From Bifidobacterium miconisargentati (GTDB taxonomy: Bacteria; Actinomycetota; Actinomycetes; Actinomycetales; Bifidobacteriaceae): a stretch of DNA of 64,000 nucleotides. This document shows, one piece after another, positions 8,825-17,000 of this stretch. Each line of letters opens with the position of its first letter. Within the stretch, counting starts at the first letter, position 1. The notes below the pieces were generated by a model, which worked only from the letters and a program-made list of their open reading frames with translations, was not told the DNA's origin and did no database searches. Location of the stretch: assembly GCF_019331675.1 (NCBI RefSeq), contig NZ_JAHBBJ010000011.1:1-64000 (forward strand), read 5' to 3'. Position numbers and translations under genes: made by a program.

Positions 8825-10192
8825 TTACTCGGTAACGACGAGGTCGGGATCGGTCACGAAACGGGTGCCGTCGAACTTCGTGGCGGGTCGCTCGTCCGGG
8901 CGGATGGCCTTGAGGCGGATGCCCTGGGCGTCCAGGCCGTCCACGTTGCGGATGTCCATGAACACGGTGCGGGACCAGTCGGGCCAGTAGTTCTCGCTGG
9001 ACTTCACGTCCGGCTCGGCGAGCTTGTCCACGAGGCGCGGGTACTCGGCCGGGATGTCGGATGCCTTGACGCCGCCGATGAAGGTGTAGCGGATGTCGCG
9101 CAGGGTCACGTCCCTGATGGGGTGGCTTTCGGCAGCGTCGAAGCGGATGCCGGCGAACTTGGGCTGGCCCTGGATGTCGCTGCCGAAGCCGTGGTGGACG
9201 TTGGCCATCTCCTCGCTGTCGGTGATGGTGATGCCGGAGAAGGAGAGGCGTTCGAGGGTGCCGATCTCGGGCATGTGGTCGAGTTCCACGGAGCTGCCCC
9301 AGCCGTCCGGCTCATAGCGGTTGTTGAGGATCACGAACAGCGGGCGGGTCACGTCGCGCATGGTGCAGTTGGAGACGGTGATGTCGGAGATGGAACCGCC
9401 TTCGGTGCATTCGATCTTGATGCCCTCACGCCAGATGCGGCTGAACGTGCAGTTGGAGACGGCCACGTCGTGGATGTCCCCGATGGACTTCAGCCCGATG
9501 CGGACGCCGCCGCAGATGCTGGACAGCTCGCAGTTGGTGATGTGGTAGTCGTGGACCGGGTAGTCCTTGGAGCTGGACTGCAGGCAGATGTTGTCGTCGG
9601 TGCCCTGGATGTGGCAGTCGGAGATGTACACGTGCGAGGTGCCGTCGAAGTCGAGTCCGTCGCCGTTGGGCTTGCCCGAGTTGTGGATGTCGATGCCGTG
9701 GGCCCAGAAGTACTCGCTGTCCAGCAGGGCGCAGGTCCAGGAGGATGAGTCGACCATCTTGATGCCTTCGAGGCGCACGTGGTTGCAGCGCAGCATGCGG
9801 AACATCATCGGACGGTAGATGGAGCCCTCGTTCGGGAAGGCCTTGTTGTTGCCGTTGATTTCGCCGTGGCCGATGATGGCGAAGTCGTGGGCGTCCTCGG
9901 CGTAGATGAAGCAGCGGTCGAGATTGTGCTCGTTGCGGTAGCGCTGGTGGTGCACGCCCTCGGCCGCGTAGTCGGCGATGTTCGGGCTGGCCAGGAGGAT
10001 GGCGGTGACGTCGATGTTGAGGGTCACGTTGGACTTGAGCCGGATGGTGCCGGACATATAGGTGCCGCCCGCAAGGGTGACCATGCCGCCGCCGTTCGCC
10101 GCGCAGGCGTCGATGGCGGACTGGATGGCCTTGGCGTTGTTGGTGACGCCGTCGGCAACGGCGCCGTAATCGCGGACATCATGGATGGTCAT
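8825..10192 (-). CDS. GH28-like right-handed beta-helix glycosidase (polygalacturonase superfamily)
   Basis: A 455-residue parallel beta-helix protein opening with HDVRDYGAVADGVTNNAKAIQSAID, the N-terminal capping motif of the pectate-lyase/GH28 superfamily. Two GH28 acid motifs are present: NGDGLDFDGT (about residue 175) and GTDDNICLQSS (about 200). The next canonical motif, GHG, appears replaced by CGGVRIG (about 226), and the RIK motif by GIKIE (about 252). No signal peptide is seen, so it would act on imported oligosaccharides. It may cleave a pectic or rhamnogalacturonan-derived linkage, but the exact activity is uncertain. Its promoter lies in the shared spacer with the divergent MFS transporter. 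Confidence 0.8.
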   Translation of the reverse strand: MTIHDVRDYGAVADGVTNNAKAIQSAIDACAANGGGMVTLAGGTYMSGTIRLKSNVTLNIDVTAILLASPNIADYAAEGVHHQRYRNEHNLDRCFIYAEDAHDFAIIGHGEINGNNKAFPNEGSIYRPMMFRMLRCNHVRLEGIKMVDSSSWTCALLDSEYFWAHGIDIHNSGKPNGDGLDFDGTSHVYISDCHIQGTDDNICLQSSSKDYPVHDYHITNCELSSICGGVRIGLKSIGDIHDVAVSNCTFSRIWREGIKIECTEGGSISDITVSNCTMRDVTRPLFVILNNRYEPDGWGSSVELDHMPEIGTLERLSFSGITITDSEEMANVHHGFGSDIQGQPKFAGIRFDAAESHPIRDVTLRDIRYTFIGGVKASDIPAEYPRLVDKLAEPDVKSSENYWPDWSRTVFMDIRNVDGLDAQGIRLKAIRPDERPATKFDGTRFVTDPDLVVTE

Positions 10193-10343
10193 GGCTGCTT
10201 GTTCTTTCCTTATTGTCTTGTAGTGCTGCGCGCATCGTGTTCGGGCGCCGTCGCATGGGCGCCTCGGACCGCTCCGTCACGGGGGCAAGACGACGATCGG
10301 CTCGTTCCCGCATGCGTTGCCGCACTGCTTGTTTGCTGCATTC

Positions 10344-10382
10344 AATGTAACATGTTTCCCTCATATTGTGAAACCAGTTACA
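10344..10382 (-). promoter_or_regulatory. GH28 promoter overlapped by two LacI-like operators
   Basis: On the minus strand TTCACA (10372-10367) and TACATT (10349-10344) are separated by 17 bases and form a plausible -35/-10 pair. Two 14-base sites overlap them: TGTAACATGTTTCC (10346-10359) and TGAAACCAGTTACA (10369-10382), inverted relative to each other and centred 23 bp apart. The second matches the TGAAACCGGTTTCA palindrome of the small-protein loci at 12 of 14 positions. Confidence 0.5.
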
Positions 10383-10550
10383 TGCGACACGCCGAGGAAA
10401 CATTTTATCAATAACGCATCATCACAGGAGATTGTCGATATCGATTACCGTTGAAATTTCGCCATTTATCAGCATATTCGACATTGCGAAAAACTTTTCC
10501 ACAAGCCCTGCAACACGCCGTTAACGCTCACAAAATTTGCCCATACGGAT

Positions 10551-10583
10551 TTGCCGTCGTCAGAAATGATGTTACGATGTAAC
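10551..10583 (+). promoter_or_regulatory. MFS transporter promoter with GTTAC/GTAAC operator
   Basis: TTGCCG (10551-10556) and TACGAT (10573-10578), 16 bases apart, make a plausible promoter. The -10 sits inside an inverted repeat, GTTAC-GAT-GTAAC (10571-10583), a likely repressor site. The remainder of 10193-10661 is non-coding and relatively AT-rich, with no other gene seen. Confidence 0.5.
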
Positions 10584-10661
10584 TAATTACAAAACCAAGC
10601 ACGGCAGCTTGCCAAGGCATCGCGGCCATGCGTTTTTTCCTGAGGAGGGAGAAACACCACA

Positions 10662-11921
10662 ATGAGTAATGCGGAATCCACCAAGACCATGGAGCCGAAG
10701 GACTCGGGCAAGTACCCGTGGCGCCCGGTCATCGGTCAGTTCTTCTGCACTATCGCCTTCTACGGCCCGTTCTTCGGCATCAGCGGCATCCTGCTGCCGG
10801 CCAAGATCGGCTTCATCGATCCGGCCAACAAGGTGAACCTCACCGCCACCGCAACCACGGTGACCCTGATCATCTCCGTGTTCGCAGGCATCATCTTCGG
10901 CGCCCTGTCCGATATGACCCGCTCCCGCTTCGGCGCCCGTACCCCGTGGCTCATCGGTACCTCCGTCGTCGCCACCGTCTGCCTCGTCATCTTCGCCATC
11001 AACGACAACACCGCCATCGCCATGGGCGCCTGGTTCATCTACACTGCGTGCTACAGCGCCATGATGTCCGCCGGTATGGCCTGGATGCATGATCTAATCC
11101 CCGAGAAGTACCGCGGCTCCGCGTCCTCCTCCTTCGGCATCGCCACCCAAATCGGCCTCAACGGATTCCAGTCCCTGTGCTCCCTGTTCGTCGCCTCCGT
11201 GGGCGCCGTGTCCAACGGCGTGTTCGTCACCCTGGTCATCGCCGACATCGCCATGATCATCGCCGTGATCGTCACCGCCGAGCCGTCCAACAAGGACATC
11301 CCGCCGGTCAAGCTGGACCTCTCCGCCTTCAAGCAGTTCCTGCCCCCGACCCACGCCGGCCGCGACTACTGGTTCGCCTGCATCTCCCGTCTGCTGTACA
11401 TGCTGCCTGGTGGCATCGGCACCTACCGTCTGTACACCCTGACCGACTGGATGCACACCTCCGCCGCCTCCGCCGCCAGCTGGATGGCGCTCATGTCCCT
11501 GCTGAGCCTGATCTTCGCCGTACTCATGTCCGCTCTCTCCGGCCCGGTCTCCATGCTGTTCAAGGGCGGCATGAAGATCCCGGCTGCCGTCGGCATGTTC
11601 CTCGTCGGTGTTCCGTGCTGGCTGCCGCTCATCGTGCAGACCCCGCTCATGTACACCATCTACGTGGCCCTCTCCGGCATCGGCGGCGGTCTGTTCATCG
11701 CCATCGACCAGTCCCTGATGACCTCCGTGCTGCCGAACCCGGACCAGGCCGCCAAGGACCTGTCCTTCATCAACGCCATGGGCACCGTCGGCCAGATGCT
11801 GGCCCCGCTGCTGGGCGCCTGGGTCTTCCACGTGTTCGGTTACGCCGGCCTGTTCCCGATGGGCTTCATCGTGCTGACCCTCGGTGCGCTGTCCATCCTC
11901 GGCATGAAGAACGTGAAGTGA
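10662..11921 (+). CDS. MFS sugar transporter
   Basis: A 419-residue membrane protein of the major facilitator superfamily with about 12 helices. The loop 2-3 signature is clear: GALSDMTRSRFGARTPWLIG (about residues 84-103), of the kind found in GPH/SLC45-like sugar carriers. A strong GAGGAGGG site precedes the ATG. It is transcribed divergently from the GH28-like gene across a spacer with shared operator-like sequences. This suggests that it imports a substrate or exports a product of the glycosidase locus. The substrate is not identifiable. Confidence 0.85.
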   Translation: MSNAESTKTMEPKDSGKYPWRPVIGQFFCTIAFYGPFFGISGILLPAKIGFIDPANKVNLTATATTVTLIISVFAGIIFGALSDMTRSRFGARTPWLIGTSVVATVCLVIFAINDNTAIAMGAWFIYTACYSAMMSAGMAWMHDLIPEKYRGSASSSFGIATQIGLNGFQSLCSLFVASVGAVSNGVFVTLVIADIAMIIAVIVTAEPSNKDIPPVKLDLSAFKQFLPPTHAGRDYWFACISRLLYMLPGGIGTYRLYTLTDWMHTSAASAASWMALMSLLSLIFAVLMSALSGPVSMLFKGGMKIPAAVGMFLVGVPCWLPLIVQTPLMYTIYVALSGIGGGLFIAIDQSLMTSVLPNPDQAAKDLSFINAMGTVGQMLAPLLGAWVFHVFGYAGLFPMGFIVLTLGALSILGMKNVK

Positions 11922-11959
11922 TTCCCGCTCTTCGCTGATTCTGACTACTACTCCTGCCC

Positions 11960-11994
11960 AAGGGGCGTGGCTCGTCATGGCCACGCCCCTTTTC
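11960..11994 (+). terminator. Rho-independent terminator after the MFS gene
   Basis: A GC-rich stem, AGGGGCGTGGC pairing with GGCCACGCCCCT, is followed by TTTT. Confidence 0.9.
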
Positions 11995-12030
11995 CGTATT
12001 CCCCGTACTTTCGTAACTTGGGCGCAATGT

Positions 12031-12212
12031 TCTCAAACCGGTTCGATTGAGGTGGGAGTAGGAATGGCGGAATTCCGCGCGAAACGCCGATGACCGTGCG
12101 GTCACTTGCGGAGGGGGATTCGCCGCGCTATTCTGAAACCGGTTTCAGAAAGAAGCCGAACAAAAAACAGAGCTCAAGGCCCAGGGCCTTGGCCCGACGA
12201 AAGGAACACATC
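12031..12212 (+). promoter_or_regulatory. Promoter, three palindromes and leader hairpin of small-protein copy 1
   Basis: TTGCGG and TATTCT, 17 bases apart, form the promoter; the -10 is at about 12129-12134. A perfect 20-bp palindrome, TTCTGAAACCGGTTTCAGAA (12131-12150), overlaps the -10 and start region, an ideal LacI-family repressor position. A second site, TCAAACCGGTTCGA, is centred 101 bp upstream. A third palindrome, TGACCG-TG-CGGTCA, lies between them. In the leader, CAAGGCCC and GGGCCTTG (12175-12191) form a hairpin just before the AAAGGA ribosome site. The whole arrangement recurs at 20262-20442. Confidence 0.75.
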
Positions 12213-12341
12213 ATGTCCATCAAGGATTCCATGCTGCGCGGTCTCGCCATGTACGGCGTCAACTCCATGGCCCAGGCCGGCATGTCCAACTCCAAGGTGA
12301 TGGCCGACATCATCAACGACGTCGACAAGAACGCCCGCTGA
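12213..12341 (+). CDS. 42-residue small protein, copy 1
   Basis: A short protein starting MSIKDSMLRGLAMYGVNSMA and ending in NDVDKNAR. It is rich in Met and small residues, without Cys or a clear membrane segment; the first 20 residues could form an amphipathic helix. Evidence that it is real: AAAGGA seven bases before the ATG, a strong regulated promoter, a 3' hairpin, and a second copy at 20443-20571 identical at all 129 bases although the surrounding spacers have diverged. I do not recognise the family. High expression is inferred from the promoter and leader. The function is unknown. Confidence 0.85.
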   Translation: MSIKDSMLRGLAMYGVNSMAQAGMSNSKVMADIINDVDKNAR

Positions 12342-12494
12342 ACCACCACACCGGCGCTCAACATAGCGCTCCGAGAACGCATATGGCGGCGTTCCTCCCC
12401 TGACCGGATACGGTCATGAACAACTGAAGATTCGATAATTCAACAACCGGAGCGAATCCGGGTATAAGTGAATATATCGGACAACGACGTCCGC
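12342..12494 (+). other. 3' hairpins and conserved tail of small-protein copy 1
   Basis: GAACGC and GCGTTC form a hairpin after the stop. A conserved block follows from about 12422 to 12494. It contains CCGGA-GCGAA-TCCGG and CGGAC-AACGAC-GTCCG, two short stem-loops. The same block is found after copy 2 (about 20653-20725), while the sequence between the stop and the block has diverged. It could be part of the mRNA 3' end or a separate small RNA. Confidence 0.5.
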
Positions 12495-12528
12495 TTCATT
12501 CTTTTTCCGCGCGCATGCGCACCACCAC

Positions 12529-12681
12529 GACACTCCCCTCAGTCGGCCCCGGCGACAGCTCGTCCTGCAATCAATGACGAACTCCGTTCGCGGCCTATTG
12601 GCTCGGCTGCCGCCTCGCACATTGCCTACAAACGGCTCTGCCGTTTGCTTCACGGCAATGTCCTCACAGAGGGGAGCCACG
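12529..12681. repeat. Composite repeat: R1 interrupted by a degenerate R2 copy
   Basis: ACTCCCCTCAGTCGGC...GACAGCTC at the left and CAGAGGGGAGCC at the right are the two ends of an R1 repeat. Between them lies an R2-like segment (CGTCCTGCAATCAATGACG, GGCTCGGCTGCCGCCTCG) with its own hairpin, AAACGGC-TCT-GCCGTTT. It resembles R2 inserted into R1. No gene is seen between 12342 and 12845. Confidence 0.55.
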
Positions 12682-12741
12682 AAAACCTGAACACGGCAAA
12701 CCCGAGGCATCGCGCGTATCGCCACTCATGGACCCGCTGTG

Positions 12742-12778
12742 GTTCGCTAGGCGAACAAATTAGTTCGCATGCAAACTA
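12742..12778. promoter_or_regulatory. MarR-type operator upstream of the MarR-YczE operon
   Basis: The 18-base site TAGTTCGCATGCAAACTA (12761-12778) is palindromic except for one mismatched pair and has the form of a MarR-family operator. A perfect GTTCGC-TAG-GCGAAC repeat (12742-12756) lies directly upstream. Autoregulation by the MarR gene at 12846 is the simplest reading. Confidence 0.6.
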
Positions 12779-12845
12779 TACGGCGATACGATGGAATCGA
12801 ATCGCGGAACATACCCCGCGAAGACCATCATCGGAAGAAGACTCC

Positions 12846-13376
12846 ATGCTGGACAATGAACTGCATTTCCTGCTGTTGCGGGCGTTCAACCATTCCAACC
12901 GGCGTATCGACGCGGCCATCAGACGCATCGGCCTGCTGCCCGGGCAACCGAAGATCCTCGAATGCCTCAACGAACGGGACGGCCGCACCGCGAAGGAAAT
13001 CTGCGCCGAATGCATCCTCGACAAATCGACCATGACCGGTCTGCTCACCCGCATGGAGCGCAAAGGATTGGTCCGCCGCGAGACCAGTAAGTCCGACCGT
13101 CGATCGTATCTGGTGTTTCTCACCGAGGAGGGCCGCGGCTACGCCCGCCGCGTGGCCGACATCATGGCCGTCGCGGACGCCACGGCCACCACCGGCATGG
13201 ATGACGGGGAACAGGAGGCCTTGCGTGAAGGGTTGCGACGAATCATCGCGAATCTCGAACGGGCCGATGCCGCCGAGACCGCGGACCGGCAACTCTCCCA
13301 CACCCACACCGCGGATTTCCGCACCGGGGATCCGCTCAACGCGATTCGTCACTCCGAAAGTCGAAAAGAGGCCTGA
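12846..13376 (+). CDS. MarR-family transcriptional regulator
   Basis: A 176-residue winged-helix repressor. The recognition region is AKEICAECILDKSTMTGLLTRMERKGLV, followed by the wing RRETSKSDRRSYLVFLTEEG, both standard MarR motifs. The C-terminal 40 residues are polar and poorly conserved in type. The ATG at 12846 follows GGAAGAAG; the longer upstream frame runs through repeat DNA and is rejected. It probably represses itself and the membrane protein that begins 2 bases after its stop. MarR proteins commonly respond to phenolic or antibiotic-like ligands, but the ligand here is unknown. Confidence 0.9.
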   Translation: MLDNELHFLLLRAFNHSNRRIDAAIRRIGLLPGQPKILECLNERDGRTAKEICAECILDKSTMTGLLTRMERKGLVRRETSKSDRRSYLVFLTEEGRGYARRVADIMAVADATATTGMDDGEQEALREGLRRIIANLERADAAETADRQLSHTHTADFRTGDPLNAIRHSESRKEA

Positions 13377-13378
13377 CC

Positions 13379-14026
13379 ATGCCATATTTCATCAAGCGCC
13401 TGGTCTCGATGCTCGCCGGACTTGCCATCGAATCCTTCGGCATCGCCCTCATCACCAAAAGCAACCTCGGCACCTCGCCGATTTCAAGCATCGCATGGGT
13501 GGTGACGCTCAGGTTTCCCTGGATCAGTTTCGGCGTCACCACGTTCGTGATGAACGCGATATTCGTGGCCATCGAGGTCATCCTGCTGCGCCGCGACTTC
13601 AAGCCGGTCCAGTACCTGCAGCTGGCGGTCACGTTCTGGTTCGCGGCCACGCTTGACGTGAGCATGATGCTGCTCACCTGGTTCTCCCCCACCGAATGGT
13701 GGCTGCGGGGCATCGGCCTGCTGCTGGGCACGGCATTGCTGGCGTTCGGCATCTGCATGGAGGTCTCCCCCAAGCTCATCATGGTGCCCGGCGAGGGCAT
13801 CGTGCGCGCGTTCTCGATGGTGACCAAGGTGCGTTTCGGCACGGTCAAGGTCTGTTTCGACATCTCGCTGATCGTCATCGCCGGCGTGCTCTCGTTCCTC
13901 TTCTTCGGCCGGCTCAACGGCCTTGGCATCGGCACGATCATTGCCGCCGCCATCACGGGGCTCATCGTGAATTTCTTCAACCGTCACATCCGCTTCGTCT
14001 CCGCCGTAGAGCCCGCGAACAGGTAG
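13379..14026 (+). CDS. YczE/YitT-type integral membrane protein
   Basis: A 215-residue membrane protein with about five hydrophobic segments. The N-terminal AIESFGIALITKSNLGTSPISS and later GICMEVSPKLIMVPGEGIV resemble the YczE/YyaS/YitT family (substrate unknown, often next to MarR or GntR regulators). It is tightly coupled to the MarR gene, with a 2-base gap. A role in efflux or membrane stress is inferred only from that partnership. Confidence 0.75.
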   Translation: MPYFIKRLVSMLAGLAIESFGIALITKSNLGTSPISSIAWVVTLRFPWISFGVTTFVMNAIFVAIEVILLRRDFKPVQYLQLAVTFWFAATLDVSMMLLTWFSPTEWWLRGIGLLLGTALLAFGICMEVSPKLIMVPGEGIVRAFSMVTKVRFGTVKVCFDISLIVIAGVLSFLFFGRLNGLGIGTIIAAAITGLIVNFFNRHIRFVSAVEPANR

Positions 14027-14041
14027 AGCACACCGCTCACG

Positions 14042-17000
14042 TCACTCCACGGACTTGAGGGCGGCGAGCATGTCCACGGTCCTGAGACGCCGGTGGACTA
14101 CCCAGCCGAGCGCGGCGAGCACCACGGCGATGAGCACGAGGGGCGCCACGAACGCGAGCCAGCCCAAGGCCGGGTCGAACATCACCTCGTCCGGTGGCAC
14201 CTCGGTGATGATGTACCGGTGGAGTCCCGCACCGAACCCGTAGCCGGCGAGGATGCCGAGCGCCGAGAGCACGATGGTTTCGCGGTAGATGTACATGGTG
14301 GTCTCGTTGGTGTGGAAGCCGAGCACCTTGATGGTGGACAGCTCGCGGATGCGTTCGGAGACATTCAGGTTCGTCAGGTTGTATAGGATCACCACGGCCA
14401 GCAGGCCGGCCACGAGGATGAGCACCTCCATGATCTGGTCGAGCGAGTCGACGATGGTGGCCACCTGGTTCTTCATCGTGGTGTTCTGCACCACTCCCCT
14501 GACCCCGTCGTTTTTCATGAACCGGGCGCCTTGTTTGCCGGCATTGGCGATGCTCGGGTTCTTGAGACGCACCAGATAGGCGTTCGACCGGTAGTCCTCG
14601 CCGAACACATGCTCGTATCCGCCGGAGGACATGACCATGAAATGCCCGATGTACATCTCGGTCACGCCGTCCACGCGCACCTTGCGTTCCGTGCCCGTGG
14701 AGTCGGTGACGACGATGGCGTCCCCCGGCTGCGCGTCGAACATGTCCGCCATGCGTTCCGAGATGATGGCGCCGCGGTCGGTGAGCACCTGGGGCGTATG
14801 ACCCGTACGCGAGCGCAGGGTGATGTAATCGCCGAAATTGTAGGCGTCGTCGGTCACCAGCAGGGTGATGGACTGCTTGTCGCCCTCCTTGCCGGCCGTT
14901 TTGGTGAGCTCCTCGTAGCGGATCGGCATGGATTCGCTCACGGCGGACGACTTCATGGCCTTGGCCACGCTTGCGCGCTGCTCGTCGTTGTTATCGGGTT
15001 TTTCGGCCACAATGAGGTCGTAGTGGATGAGTTCACCGAACTGGCGTTCGCTGATCTGCCCGATGGACGCCTGCACGCCGAGGCCCGCGGTCAGGAGCGA
15101 GACGGCGCCGGCCACGCCGAAGATGGTCATGAATCCGCGTGATTTGTAGCGGAACAGGTTGCGGGCGGTCACCTTGCGGGTGAAGTTCAGCCGGTTCCAT
15201 AGGGGCTTGATTCGTTCGAGGAAGATCTTCGAGCCTTTGGCGGGAGGCTTCGGCAGGAGCAGTGCGGCCGGCTTCTCCTTCAGTTCGCGGGAGGCGGCCA
15301 GGGTGGCGGGCACCACGGCGCTGATCCATGCGGCCGCGAACGCCACCACGGTGATCACGGGGTGGAAGGCGAGCGCGATGCGCGGCATGGTGAAGCCGGT
15401 GCTGTAGGCGTGGTTCACGATGAGCGGCAGCAGCGTGTGTCCGGCCGCGACGCCGATGACGGTGCCGAGGGTGGATGCGGTGAATCCGTAGAACGTGAAT
15501 TTCCTGAGTATGTCCTTGTTGTGGTAGCCGAGGGCCTTCAGGGTGCCGGAGTTGGTGCGTTCCTCGTCCACCATGCGCCCCATGGTGGTGAACGTGACGA
15601 GCGCGGCTACGAGGTAGAGGAATACGGGGAAGATCATCGCGAGTTTATTGACGATGCCGGCGATGATCTCGTAGACGCGGTAGCCTTCGGAGGTCAGCCC
15701 CTCGCGTCGGCCGTCGATGGAGTAGGCCGGCACTTCGAGCGTGTCCACCTTTTCGCGGGCGAGCCGTATCTGACGTTCGGCGTCCTTGATCTTCCGTTCA
15801 GCTTCAGGCTTGGTGTCCTCGTATTCCTGCTTCTTGGCGTCGTACTCGTCCTCGGCCTTTTCGATTTGGCGTTGCCCTTCGATGAGCTGAGCCGCACCGC
15901 CCGACGCGGTTCCGGCGGCCTGGGAGATGGCCTGTCCGAGCTCGGACTGCTTGGAGGCGAGCTGTCTGCCGGCGTCCGCGAGCGCCGCCGCGTTCTTCTG
16001 GTATTCCGCGCTGCCCTGTTCGAGTTGCGAAGCGCCATCCTGCCATTGCTGCAGGCCGTTCTGGTATTGTGCCAGCGCGTTGTTGTATTGGGCCACGGCA
16101 TCGTTGTAGTCGTCGAGGGCCTGCGCGTATTTGCCGGCGAGGTCATGGTACAGCGGACCGGTCAGGCCGGTGCTTTCCCATTGGGTCAGCAGCCGTCCGG
16201 TCTTGTCCAGCACGGGTTCGACGGCGTCGAGCACGGCGCGCGCCTGGTCGAGTTGGGTTTTGGCCTGGACCAGCTGCTGCCAGGAGGAGCCGAGCTGGCT
16301 TTGCCCTTGGGCGAGCTGTTGCGCGGCAGCCGCCAGTTGGGTCTGGGCGGAGGTGATGGTGGAGTCGGCGGAGGCGATCTGTGCCAGTCCGCCGGACAGT
16401 TCGGCGAGCGCGGCGGAGGCCTGTTCGGTGGCTTCGATCGAGCCGGAGGCGATCTGGTCCTTGCCGTCTTCGATCTGGGTTTTGGCGTCCGCGAGCTGCT
16501 GTTCGGCGTCCGCGAGCTGCTGCTTGGCGTCGTCCACCTGCTGCTGCGCCTTGTCGATCTGCGTGCGACGGTCCTCCTTGATGGAGGCGGCGCGAGCCTT
16601 GGGCTGGTTGGCCAGACGTTTGGTGAGCGTGTTCTTGTGGGCCTGCACGCGGTCGCGGTATTCGGCGGTCCAATAGTCCACATCCTGCGTGTCCGTGAAG
16701 GTCACGCGGCCGATCATGGCCACGTCGGAGTCGAAGGTGGTTGCGGGCACCACGGCGTATCCGTTGAGCTCGCCGCTGCCTGAGGTGGACTGGCCCATGT
16801 TGAGGTTGGAGACGGCCTCGCTGGAGTTCACGAAGCCCACCACGGTGAATTTCGTATGGGTGAGGACGGTGTCGCCGGCGATGTCCGGCTGTTCGTCGAT
16901 GGCGATGGTGCTGTCGACCGCGAACCAGTCGTGTTCCTTGGCGTCGAGCGCGATTTCGCCGTCTTTGGCCGGCAGCCGGCCTTCCACGACCTGGTAGGTG

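Noticed and set aside
6774-8990. A 738-residue frame antisense to GH36
   Set aside because: Composition (Val/Gly/His/Ala-rich, no motifs) is typical of high-GC antisense frames; GH36 on the other strand has full catalytic motifs.
12468-12845. An N-terminal extension of MarR by 126 residues
   Set aside because: It would translate R1/R2 repeats and the MarR operator; the ATG at 12846 gives a normal MarR.
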